From positions 501,501-565,500 of the forward strand of contig NC_012881.1 of assembly GCF_000023445.1 (NCBI RefSeq): DNA of 64,000 bases, given 5' to 3'. Both the position numbers and the translations under genes were made by a program. How positions within the stretch are numbered: the stretch's first letter is position 1; each line of letters starts with the position of its first letter. This document shows positions 25,918 to 33,310 of this stretch, piece after piece. Origin of the DNA: Maridesulfovibrio salexigens DSM 2638 (GTDB lineage Bacteria > Desulfobacterota > Desulfovibrionia > Desulfovibrionales > Desulfovibrionaceae). Under the pieces are notes generated by a model. The model saw only the letters and a program-made list of their open reading frames with translations. It was not told where the DNA came from and searched no databases.

Positions 25918-26469
25918 ATGGATTTACGTACTATCGGTTGTGTAGAACTGAACAGCGTTGCCCTCGGCATACACACCGCAGATGAAATGCTTAAAGCAGC
26001 ATCTGTCGAGCTGGTTATGGCCCGCCCCACATGTCCGGGCAGATATATTGTAGTTATTTGCGGTGACACCGGCGCTGTTAAAAGCTCCGTTGAAGTCGGT
26101 TGTGAAATCGGCGGCGACATGATTGTTGACCACTTCACCATCCCCAGCATCCACGCTGATGTTATCCCTGCACTGAGCGGTACTTCCATCGTACCTCGCA
26201 TCAATGCACTGGGCGTAATTGAAACTTACACCATCGCATCCTGTATCCTTGCTGCCGATGCCGCAGCAAAGGCTGCTAACGTTAGCCTGATCGAAGTTCG
26301 TATGGCTGCTGGTCTCGGTGGTAAAGCCTATGTAACCATGACCGGTGACGTAGGTTCTGTTAAAGCTTCTGTTGAAGCAGGAATCGAAGGCGTCGGCGAC
26401 GGCGGCCCGGTTCATAGCCATGTAGTAATTCCTTCCCCCAGCGAAGAGATTAAAGCACAGTTGATCTAG
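25918..26469 (+). CDS. pduT: PduT-type tandem shell protein with pore cysteine (second copy)
   Basis: A 183-residue protein of two BMC domains, close to PduT along its length: ELNSVALGIHTADEMLKAAS and the cysteine in ARPTCPGRY (Cys39), then the second domain INALGVIETYTIASCILAAD. In PduT this cysteine binds a [4Fe-4S] cluster in the trimer pore. It directly follows pduS with AAAAGGAG before ATG 25918, which supports a shared electron-transfer job. Confidence 0.92.
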   Translation: MDLRTIGCVELNSVALGIHTADEMLKAASVELVMARPTCPGRYIVVICGDTGAVKSSVEVGCEIGGDMIVDHFTIPSIHADVIPALSGTSIVPRINALGVIETYTIASCILAADAAAKAANVSLIEVRMAAGLGGKAYVTMTGDVGSVKASVEAGIEGVGDGGPVHSHVVIPSPSEEIKAQLI

Positions 26470-26498
26470 TGTATTAACACTGGAACACATGTCATCTT

Positions 26499-26540
26499 AC
26501 CGGCACGTGCCTTTCCACTTCAGCACGTGCCGGTTTTTTT
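26499..26540 (+). terminator. Internal intrinsic terminator or attenuator
   Basis: ACCGGCACGTGC (26499-26510) and GCACGTGCCGGT (26523-26534) form a strong stem followed by seven T. It meets all criteria of an intrinsic terminator but two more compartment genes follow, so it probably reduces rather than stops readthrough into eutS and eutP. Confidence 0.85.
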
Positions 26541-26555
26541 AAAAGGAGTTTGATT

Positions 26556-26909
26556 ATGATGGACAACGAAAACAAACAACGCATTATTCAGGAATACGTT
26601 CCCGGTAAGCAGGTTACCCTTGCCCATCTTATTGCCAGCCCGCACCGCGATATTTATCTCAAGCTCGGTCTGGATGATAACTCTGCCGGAGCTATCGGCA
26701 TCATGACCATCACCCCCAGTGAGGGCGTGATCATTGCGTCCGATGTCGCCACTAAAGCCGCTTCTGTTGAGATCGGATTTTTGGACCGTTTCGGCGGTTC
26801 TCTGCTGATTCTGGGAGATGTAGCCAGCGTGGAAGCTTCTCTTCGCGCCGTACTCGATTACTTCGAAGGCACCTTGCATTATTCTTCTGTTGAGTTGACT
26901 AGATCCTAA
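26556..26909 (+). CDS. eutS: Circularly permuted BMC-H shell protein (EutS/PduU family)
   Basis: A 117-residue shell protein of the permuted EutS/PduU type, recognised from [20 protein letters not shown] at the N-terminus (which in PduU/EutS forms the beta-barrel plug over the pore) and [20 protein letters not shown] and [23 protein letters not shown] 26556 is seven bases after AGGAG; an upstream TTG at 26550 is too close to that site. It is behind a strong terminator-like hairpin, so it may be made in smaller amounts than the main shell proteins. Confidence 0.95.
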   Translation: MMDNENKQRIIQEYVPGKQVTLAHLIASPHRDIYLKLGLDDNSAGAIGIMTITPSEGVIIASDVATKAASVEIGFLDRFGGSLLILGDVASVEASLRAVLDYFEGTLHYSSVELTRS

Positions 26910-26955
26910 AATTAAGAAGAGGCTTTGGATAAGAGATGGCAAAGCTTAATAAAAC

Positions 26956-27019
26956 ATTTTGGGATTCTTAAACCCTTTTGGAAAAGGGTTTAAGGCCCCC
27001 GGCAGGGTCGCCGAAGGCA
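26956..27019 (+). repeat. Dispersed palindromic repeat, copy 3
   Basis: TTTTGGGATTCTTAAACCCTTTTG, the hairpin partner AAAAGGGTTTAAG, then GCCCCCGGCAGGGTCGCCGAAGGCAT. It ends four bases before the EutP gene; its GAAGG is the only candidate ribosome binding site there. Confidence 0.85.
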
Positions 27020-27023
27020 TTCT

Positions 27024-27452
27024 ATGAAAAAAACCATGTTCGTGGGCGAGACCCGCTCCGGCAAAAGCTCGCTTATCAAAGCCCTGTCAGGCGAATCCTA
27101 TTCCCCGCGCCGGGCCATGGCCGTTGAACACTTCGGTCCGTTCATTAATACCCCCGGTGAATTCCTCGAAAACAGCTGGTTCTACCACGCACTGATTACT
27201 TCTTCCGCCGACTGCAAAGTCTTGGCAATTGTTCAGGATGCCACCCGCCGGACCAGTCTTTTTCCGCCTCTTTTTACTTCCATGTTCAACCGCAAGGTCA
27301 TCGGCCTTGTCTCCAAGGTTGACGCACCCAATGCCGATCCCGATCTGGCTGAACGTTTCTTGAAGCAGGCCGGAGCAAAGCAAATCATCCGCACCAGTTC
27401 TGTTACTGGTGAGGGGATTGAATCAATTCTTTCTATCCTTACCGATCAATAG
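27024..27452 (+). CDS. eutP: EutP/PduV-family small GTPase-like protein
   Basis: A 142-residue P-loop protein with Walker A GETRSGKSS at residues 7-15 and a G4-like SKVDAP. The G3 region reads FINTPGEFLEN where I expect DTPGE in this family, so the Asp that normally contacts the magnesium water is Asn. EutP/PduV proteins associate with the compartment surface; one EutP has been described as an acetate kinase, and PduV has been linked to filament movement. It is the last plus-strand gene of the locus, convergent with larB. Confidence 0.85.
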   Translation: MKKTMFVGETRSGKSSLIKALSGESYSPRRAMAVEHFGPFINTPGEFLENSWFYHALITSSADCKVLAIVQDATRRTSLFPPLFTSMFNRKVIGLVSKVDAPNADPDLAERFLKQAGAKQIIRTSSVTGEGIESILSILTDQ

Positions 27453-28191
27453 CCTTATTAATTTTGCAGGCTGCGCAGGCCGCACCGAATCCGTTATCAA
27501 TATTAACTACTGTCACTCCGCTGGCGCAGGAAGTGAGCATGCCCAGCAGGGCGGACAGGCCTGAGAAATTGGCCCCGTAGCCTACTGAGGTCGGCACTGC
27601 GATGATGGGTTGTTCCACCAGTCCGCCGATTACGCTGGAAAGAGCTCCTTCCATTCCCGCAATTACAATCAATACCGAAAACTTACGGATTTCATCAATG
27701 CGATCAAGCATGCGATGAATTCCGGCTACTCCTATGTCGGAGATTATGGTCGCACGGCTGCCAAGCATGTCGCAGGTTACCAGCGCTTCTTCTGCTACAT
27801 CAAGATCGGATGTTCCGGCGGTAATGATGCCGACCGTGCCGCTGTTATACTCGATTTTCTTGTTTTTACAGGTCAGGGTGTTGGCTGTCTCATTGTATTC
27901 CACATGCGGGAAGCGGGCAGTTACGTGTTCGGCAGTTTCCGGGGAAACGCGCGTTGCCAGCACGTTGTTGCGTCCGCACATATGTTCAAAAATATCGCCG
28001 ACCTGTTGCGGGGTTTTGCCCGCGCCGTAGATTACTTCCGGGAAGCCGTTGCGTAAGCTGCGGTGATGGTCGATCTTGGTGTGTCCAATGTCCTGATACG
28101 GCAGGTCGCGTAGCTTTTCCATGCCCTGATCCACATCCATGCTGCCGTCTTTGACAGCGTTCAATATATTTTTAAGATTATCGTTGGTCAT
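27439..28191 (-). CDS. larB: LarB: pyridinium-3,5-biscarboxylate mononucleotide synthase
   Basis: A 250-residue protein of the AIR-carboxylase-like family that carboxylates and hydrolyses nicotinate adenine dinucleotide in the first step of nickel-pincer cofactor synthesis. Motifs VGIITAGTSDLDVAEEA and GMEGALSSVIGGLVEQP are typical. The start is ATG 28191 behind a GGAGG supplied by repeat copy 4; a longer frame to 28338 runs through the repeat and is rejected. It overlaps the end of the convergent EutP gene by 14 bases. Third gene of the larC-larE-larB order. Confidence 0.92.
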   Translation of the reverse strand: MTNDNLKNILNAVKDGSMDVDQGMEKLRDLPYQDIGHTKIDHHRSLRNGFPEVIYGAGKTPQQVGDIFEHMCGRNNVLATRVSPETAEHVTARFPHVEYNETANTLTCKNKKIEYNSGTVGIITAGTSDLDVAEEALVTCDMLGSRATIISDIGVAGIHRMLDRIDEIRKFSVLIVIAGMEGALSSVIGGLVEQPIIAVPTSVGYGANFSGLSALLGMLTSCASGVTVVNIDNGFGAACAACKINKAIDR

Positions 28192-28197
28192 ATTAAA

Positions 28198-28405
28198 GGC
28201 CTCCGGCGGTCTCGCAGGAGCGTAAGGCTCGATGCGCTTCGCGCTTTTGGATGAAAGATTTCGCCTCCGGCGGCTTAAACCCTTTTGATTCGCCCCGTCC
28301 TGGGGCTCCCCCTTGCGGGGTGTTGCCTTTTCAGGCAACGTCCAAATCTGCTTTCCTGCAGATTTGTGAAAAAAGGGTTCAAGAATCCCAAAAACTTTTA
28401 ATTTA
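28198..28405 (-). repeat. Dispersed palindromic repeat, copy 4, with four inserted hairpins
   Basis: The arms GGCTTAAACCCTTTT (to 28287) and AAAAAAGGGTTCAAG (from about 28370) match the other copies but are separated by about 82 bases. That insert folds into four consecutive stems: GCCCC/GGGGC (28292-28306), CCCC-TTGC-GGGG (28309-28320), GTTGCC-TTTTCA-GGCAAC (28322-28339) and CAAATCTGC-TTTCCT-GCAGATTTG (28343-28366). A second GCCTCCGGCGG unit lies at 28199-28209 before larB. Confidence 0.8.
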
Positions 28406-29219
28406 TTTTGCTGTTTTTATTTAAGCTGCCCATTTTGTAGCCGCCCAGATCGAGAGTCACATGGCGATATCCAAATTCTTTTAGCTTATTGTTGATTCCA
28501 TGGATTTCATTGGCATTAATGACATCTTGGATTTTATCTGCCGGGACTTCGATGCGGGCAACTTCACCGTGATGACGTACCCGCACGGCAGGGAAGCCTA
28601 TTTTCATGAGAAAGACTTCGGCCTGTTCTACCTGTTGCAATGCCAGGTCTGTTACCTCCACATCAACAGGCATGCGTGAGAGCAGGCAGGCGAAAGATGG
28701 TTTGTTCCATGTGGGCAGGTTGAACCTGCGGGAAATATCGCGGATCTCCTGCTTGGTCAGCTCCGCTTCCACAAAAGGGCTGCGGATTTCAAGTTCTCGA
28801 AGGGCCTTTATGCCGGGACGGTAGTCACTGAGATCATCGATATTGGTTCCTTCAAGGACGTGTTCAATGTCATTCTCCTGCGCAATTTCAAGCAGCTTGC
28901 TGAACAGAATATTCTTGCAGGTATAGCAGTGCTCCGGGGGATTCATGCGCAGTTCTTCAGGAAAACCCATATCTACTACAACATGTTTTACTTCCATCTG
29001 TTCCGCAAATTCCTTGGCCTCACCTTGCTCCCATTGCGGAACATAGGGAGTGGATATGGAAGCTGCTATGGCTTTGTCTCCAAGAGCTTCTTTTGCTGTA
29101 TGGAGCAGCAGAGTACTGTCCACACCACCGGAAAAAGCGATGACCGCCCCGCCGGTCTCAGCGAGAATTCCAAGCAGCGTCTTATATTTTAAGGCAAGTC
29201 TGTCCATCAAAGTAACCAA
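28398..29219 (-). CDS. larE: LarE: ATP-dependent sacrificial sulfur transferase
   Basis: A 273-residue PP-loop enzyme that adenylates the pyridinium biscarboxylate and donates sulfur to make the biscarbothioate. The PP-loop is AFSGGVDSTLLLH (about residues 28-40). The cysteine in FACLLSR is at the position of the sacrificial Cys in Lactobacillus LarE, and a further pair CYTCKN is present, which may allow persulfide or cluster-based sulfur delivery. Start ATG 29219 lies 62 bases after larC. Confidence 0.92.
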   Translation of the reverse strand: MVTLMDRLALKYKTLLGILAETGGAVIAFSGGVDSTLLLHTAKEALGDKAIAASISTPYVPQWEQGEAKEFAEQMEVKHVVVDMGFPEELRMNPPEHCYTCKNILFSKLLEIAQENDIEHVLEGTNIDDLSDYRPGIKALRELEIRSPFVEAELTKQEIRDISRRFNLPTWNKPSFACLLSRMPVDVEVTDLALQQVEQAEVFLMKIGFPAVRVRHHGEVARIEVPADKIQDVINANEIHGINNKLKEFGYRHVTLDLGGYKMGSLNKNSKIN

Positions 29220-29230
29220 TGAAAACTAAT

Positions 29231-29256
29231 AAAAGGTTTTAAGCCGCCGGAGGCAT
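29231..29256 (+). repeat. Dispersed palindromic repeat, partial copy 5
   Basis: AAAAGGTTTTAAGCCGCCGGAGGCAT is the 3' half of the element, lying between larC and larE in the orientation opposite to those genes, so its GGAGG cannot serve them. Confidence 0.65.
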
Positions 29257-29280
29257 AATCAGTTCAATCAAAATAGCGAA

Positions 29281-30534
29281 TCAAATCTCTCTTACTTTGC
29301 CGATCTGTAAGTAAACCTCACTTAGAGGAATGCCATGTTGCTTGGCTAAAGCGCGACAATCTTCAAGTTCCGGCTTGGAGCGAATCACCTCACCATCTAA
29401 AATGGCATTCTTCATGGTTACTGTTCCGAGCGGGGTTTCGAGTTTGTCGAATGAAATGTCGAGCACTGTTTTTTCAATAGCAATACTCTTGATCCCCAAG
29501 GTGCTGGTGTGCTTGAAAATCAGCCGTTTAAACTTGTCTTCATCCTCTGCGGAACAGAGCAGTGAAAGGGTGGTGGCTGGCCGGTTCTTTTTCATGACGA
29601 TAGAAGTGAAATGTACATCCATAGCTCCGTCTTCCATAAGCTGATCTAGGGCTGCACCGAGCATTTCCCCGGTCATGTCGTCGATGTTGCATTGCAGCAG
29701 TCTCGATGGGACCGTCGGCAAGGAAGAAACCTGCTGCTCGATATTGGCAAGCTGCACGCGCAGCACGTTGGGAATTTCGTTGTCCCGGTGCCCTATGCCG
29801 TATGCTGTTTTCAGAACAGTCATACGCGGCGAATCAGAAAAATTGTTGATAAATTCAGCGAGTATAGCCGCTCCGGTGGGAGTGGTGGTTTCCTGCTGAA
29901 CAGCGCCTTGAGTTGTGGGCAATCCGGCGAGAATTTCAGAGGTCGCCGGGGCTGGTACGGGCATTTTACCGTGGGCGCAGTTGACGAATCCACCACCCAG
30001 TTCAATGGAAGAACACCAGACCTGGTCGATTTCCAGTTCATGGAAACAGATTGCCGCGCCGACAATATCTACTATGGAATCAGTGGCACCTACTTCGTGG
30101 AAATGAACCTCGTAAATGGTGCTGCCGTGAATCTTGGCCTCGGCTTTTGCAACCCGTTTGAAAATTGCTAGGCTGGTCGCTTTGACTTTGTCGTTGAGGT
30201 CGCTGGAATTAATAAGCTCTTCGATGTCTTTCAGGTTTCGGTGTTCGTGGTGATGGTGGTGATCGTGGGTGTGGTCATGATGATGTCCATGTCCGTGATG
30301 GTGGTGTCCATGATCATGATGATGTTCATGCTGGTGAGCCAGCTCAACATCTACACGGGTACCGAAAATGCCCTTGCGCGAATCCTGTGAAATTTTGAGG
30401 CTGAACTCATCTTCCATACCGAGTTTGGCAAGTTCGGTTATTAGGAAGTCAGGAGAAACGCCGAGATCAATCATGGCGGCGAGGTTCATGTCTCCGCTTA
30501 TGCCTGAAAAACAATCGTAATAGAGTATGTTCAT
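29281..30534 (-). CDS. larC: LarC: nickel insertase for the nickel-pincer cofactor
   Basis: A 417-residue protein that inserts nickel into the pyridinium biscarbothioate mononucleotide in a CTP-dependent step. The N-terminus YYDCFSGISGDMNLAAMIDL and the block FHEVGATDSIVDIVG are family signatures. Residues about 69-96 are a run of mostly His with Asp, Gly and Glu, a likely nickel store. In some bacteria larC is split in two by programmed frameshifting; here it is one continuous frame. First gene of the operon, 70 bases after the preceding gene's stop. Confidence 0.93.
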   Translation of the reverse strand: MNILYYDCFSGISGDMNLAAMIDLGVSPDFLITELAKLGMEDEFSLKISQDSRKGIFGTRVDVELAHQHEHHHDHGHHHHGHGHHHDHTHDHHHHHEHRNLKDIEELINSSDLNDKVKATSLAIFKRVAKAEAKIHGSTIYEVHFHEVGATDSIVDIVGAAICFHELEIDQVWCSSIELGGGFVNCAHGKMPVPAPATSEILAGLPTTQGAVQQETTTPTGAAILAEFINNFSDSPRMTVLKTAYGIGHRDNEIPNVLRVQLANIEQQVSSLPTVPSRLLQCNIDDMTGEMLGAALDQLMEDGAMDVHFTSIVMKKNRPATTLSLLCSAEDEDKFKRLIFKHTSTLGIKSIAIEKTVLDISFDKLETPLGTVTMKNAILDGEVIRSKPELEDCRALAKQHGIPLSEVYLQIGKVREI

Positions 30535-30564
30535 TATTATTCCGGTCCGGCTGGGGCCGTTATA

Positions 30565-30598
30565 TTATGCGGATTCCGGACGACCGGAATCCGCATAA
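30565..30598 (-). terminator. Fifteen-base perfect hairpin between the reductase and larC
   Basis: TTATGCGGATTCCGG and its exact complement enclose the four-base loop TCGT on the minus strand. It follows the aldo/keto reductase stop by seven bases. There is no T run, so it may be a 3' stabiliser or a factor-dependent stop. Confidence 0.65.
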
Positions 30599-30604
30599 GT
30601 GTAA

Positions 30605-31804
30605 TTAGTTTTCCTGCTTGTTCGCTACCATGTCTACTTTGGCCTGCATGTCTCCCTGCTCAAAGTAACCCACGACTCGTTTAAGCTGTTCGGGGATAGC
30701 AATGTGCTGGGGACAGTGCTCTTCGCATTGTCCGCATTCCACGCACTGGGATGCATATGCTGACTCACCCGCCATCTCTTTGCTGAAAAAGACGGCGTAC
30801 TGGAATTTAAAGTACTCAGCTTTTTCTTTGAACATATGGGTGCTGTTGAAGAGTTCAAAGCAACCCGGAATCCTGACTCCGGCGGGGCAAGGCATACAGT
30901 ATGCGCAGCCGGTGCAGGGGACCTGCATGAGCTCCTTGTACCTTGCAGCGACCTTGTCCACAATAGCAAGTTCCCCTTCAGTCAGGGAATTAGCTTCAGC
31001 TTTGGAGGCAATGGTGAGGTTCTGCTTGATGTGTTCCTCTTCGTTCATGCCGGAAAGGACCACGGTAACTTCGGGATGGTTCCAGACCCAGCGCAGGGCC
31101 CATTCAACCGGAGCACGTTTGGTTTCGGCTTGGTTAAAAATATCCTGTACTCCGTCCGGGGGAGTGGGAGCGCTGAGGTTCCCCCCGCGCAGGGGTTCCA
31201 TGATCATGACAGCGAGGTCTTTGGATGCTGCGTATTTAAGTCCTGCGGTTCCGGCCTGATTTTCAGTGTCCAGAAAATTGTACTGAATCTGGCAGAAGGT
31301 CCACGGGTAATCATCCACAATGCGTTTGAAATCTTCGGGAACACCGTGGAATGAAAAGCCTGCATAGCGGATTTTCCCGGATTCAAGGGCCTTATCCAGA
31401 AAGTCCTTGATGCCCAGTTCCACTGAGCGGTCCCATGAATTACCTTCAACTGCATGGATCAGGTAATAGTCGATACAGTCAACATCAAGCCGTCTCAGCT
31501 GCTCGTTAAGAATCTCGTCCATATGTTCGCGGGATTCAACAATGTATTGGGGGAGCTTGTCGGCAATGGAAACTTTTTTGCGGTATCCGTCCTTGAGTGC
31601 CTTGCCAACAAGTCCTTCACTCTGACCGCCGTGGTAGGGCCATGCGGTATCCACATAGTTTACTCCGTTGTCGATGCAATTACGAATCTGGGCGATTGCG
31701 CGTTCTTCATCAATATTATTGTCATCGATCATGGGCAGGCGCATGGCACCAAAGCCCAAGATTGATAATTCTTCTCCTGTCTTAGGTACTTTACGGTAAA
31801 GCAT
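30605..31804 (-). CDS. Aldo/keto reductase with C-terminal ferredoxin-type clusters
   Basis: A 399-residue protein: an aldo/keto reductase barrel (LGFGAMRLP, NCIDNGVNYVDTAWPYHGGQ, YYLIHAVEG) followed by a C-terminal region with cysteine motifs CTGCAYCMPCPAGV and CVECGQCEEHCP, a format common in strict anaerobes. The catalytic Tyr of the barrel would be Tyr in TAWPYHGG. Substrate unknown. The start is ATG 31804, with GGGAGAG upstream; a longer frame to 31873 has no site. It diverges from the patatin gene across a palindromic operator. Confidence 0.88.
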   Translation of the reverse strand: MLYRKVPKTGEELSILGFGAMRLPMIDDNNIDEERAIAQIRNCIDNGVNYVDTAWPYHGGQSEGLVGKALKDGYRKKVSIADKLPQYIVESREHMDEILNEQLRRLDVDCIDYYLIHAVEGNSWDRSVELGIKDFLDKALESGKIRYAGFSFHGVPEDFKRIVDDYPWTFCQIQYNFLDTENQAGTAGLKYAASKDLAVMIMEPLRGGNLSAPTPPDGVQDIFNQAETKRAPVEWALRWVWNHPEVTVVLSGMNEEEHIKQNLTIASKAEANSLTEGELAIVDKVAARYKELMQVPCTGCAYCMPCPAGVRIPGCFELFNSTHMFKEKAEYFKFQYAVFFSKEMAGESAYASQCVECGQCEEHCPQHIAIPEQLKRVVGYFEQGDMQAKVDMVANKQEN

Positions 31805-31890
31805 GTGATCTCTCCCTTTATTGATTTGCAGGTTTTTTAAATCATAATTATGTTCTGTCTGCCGACAGCACATTTAAACAGAGTAAGTAT

Positions 31891-31907
31891 ACACATACGG
31901 TATGTGT
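31891..31907. promoter_or_regulatory. Palindromic operator between divergent genes
   Basis: ACACATA-CGG-TATGTGT is a perfect 7-3-7 inverted repeat in the 177-base space between the reductase and the patatin gene, a plausible site for a dimeric regulator of either gene. The regulator is not evident nearby. Confidence 0.5.
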
Positions 31908-31996
31908 TGTGATCAGATATTTGTCTGAAGATGATGTAGTCTTTGTTTAAGTTTTATATATGAGTGGTTGATTAAAAAAATATGGAATTTTCAAAT

Positions 31997-33211
31997 ATGA
32001 AGAGTAACTTTTTTGGCAGGCTGCTTGTTCTCTCCCTCTTGCTGGCTTTGTTGGCCGGTTGCGGACTGAAGCGCAATCCCATCCCGGCGGAAATGCAGGC
32101 TCTGGCCAGTTTGCCCGGTTATGATCAGGTTCGTTTTTTCGGGGATACAACTCCGAAGCATATGAATAAGGTTATGAAGCAATGGGCTGAATTGAGCCGG
32201 TTAAATATGCTGCCGGAGGAAATCAGTTTTTTGTCACTTTCCGGTGGCGGCGCTGACGGAGCTTTCGGGGCCGGATTCCTTTGCGGTTGGACCGAGCGCG
32301 GTGATCGTCCTAATTTCGGACTGGTTACCGGGGTCAGTACCGGGGCGTTGATTGCTCCCTTTGCTTTCATGGGACCGGATTACGATCCTTTCATCGAAAT
32401 GTTCTACACCACCTTTGAAACAAGTGACCTTGTGCTGGAGCGATCTTATGTTTCTGCAATTTCCGGGGACTCGGTGTATAGCACTGAGCCTTTGAAGCAG
32501 GCACTTAAGAAATTCGTAAATCATGATTTCATAGCCAAAATTGCCGTGGAGCATCGCAAGGGACGCAGGCTTTTGATCGGTACCACCAACCTTGATGCCA
32601 TGCGTCCTGTCTATTGGGATATTGGCGCGTTGGCCCAGTACGGAACACCGGAAGCGGATCAGCTCATCCGTGATGTTATTCTTGCCTCGGCTTCAGTGCC
32701 TGTGGCTTTCCCTCCGGTTTATTTCAAGGTCAAAGCCGGGGATGATATTTACGATGAAATGCACGTGGATGGCGGGGTCAGCAATCAGGTATTTTGCTAT
32801 CCGCCCAGTATTCACCTTGCCGAGGAGTTGGAAAAGATTGGCGAGAAAAGGAAAATCACCCTGTATATTATCCGTAACGATGCTTTGATTACCGAAGGGG
32901 TTCAGGTTGAACCGTATATAGGCGGCATTGCGGCCCGTTCCCTTGCCGGATTGATTCGTAATCAGGGGATCGGCGACCTTTATCGCATGTATTACACTGC
33001 TGAGCGTGACGGAGTTGATTTCAGGCTGACTTTCATCCCTCCTGATTACAATGAAAAGTCGGACGAGCTTTTCAGCCCGGTCTACATGAGCAAGCTTTTT
33101 GTTCTCGGTCATAACATGGCTAAGGCACCGAATCCGTGGCATACGGCACCGCCTTCCACCACGGCTCGCAAGGGTCCGGATGCAGTTCCGGCTGAAATCA
33201 TTATTAAATGA
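31997..33211 (+). CDS. Patatin-like phospholipase, predicted lipoprotein
   Basis: A protein of about 404 residues starting MKSNFFGRLLVLSLLLALLAGC: a signal peptide with lipobox LLAG-C, so it should be lipid-anchored after export. All patatin motifs are present: oxyanion loop SGGGADGAFGAG, nucleophile GVSTG and the Asp of DGGVSN. The Ser-Asp dyad is thus intact and the protein should hydrolyse acyl esters in the periplasm or outer membrane. An alternative ATG lies at 31982; neither has a good ribosome binding site, but 31997 gives the cleaner signal peptide. Confidence 0.88.
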   Translation: MKSNFFGRLLVLSLLLALLAGCGLKRNPIPAEMQALASLPGYDQVRFFGDTTPKHMNKVMKQWAELSRLNMLPEEISFLSLSGGGADGAFGAGFLCGWTERGDRPNFGLVTGVSTGALIAPFAFMGPDYDPFIEMFYTTFETSDLVLERSYVSAISGDSVYSTEPLKQALKKFVNHDFIAKIAVEHRKGRRLLIGTTNLDAMRPVYWDIGALAQYGTPEADQLIRDVILASASVPVAFPPVYFKVKAGDDIYDEMHVDGGVSNQVFCYPPSIHLAEELEKIGEKRKITLYIIRNDALITEGVQVEPYIGGIAARSLAGLIRNQGIGDLYRMYYTAERDGVDFRLTFIPPDYNEKSDELFSPVYMSKLFVLGHNMAKAPNPWHTAPPSTTARKGPDAVPAEIIIK

Positions 33212-33310
33212 TGTGGATTAATCATTAAAAGTTAATTATATAAACAAAAATTTAATCGGTAGAGATAGAAACCATTTTCGGCTTAATATCGTGTTTGCGG
33301 AGTAGGATCA

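Noticed and set aside
30241-30330. The CAT/ATG-rich tandem repeat region as a possible microsatellite or CRISPR-like array
   Set aside because: It is the codon run of the His-rich segment of LarC (His codons on the minus strand), not a separate repeat.
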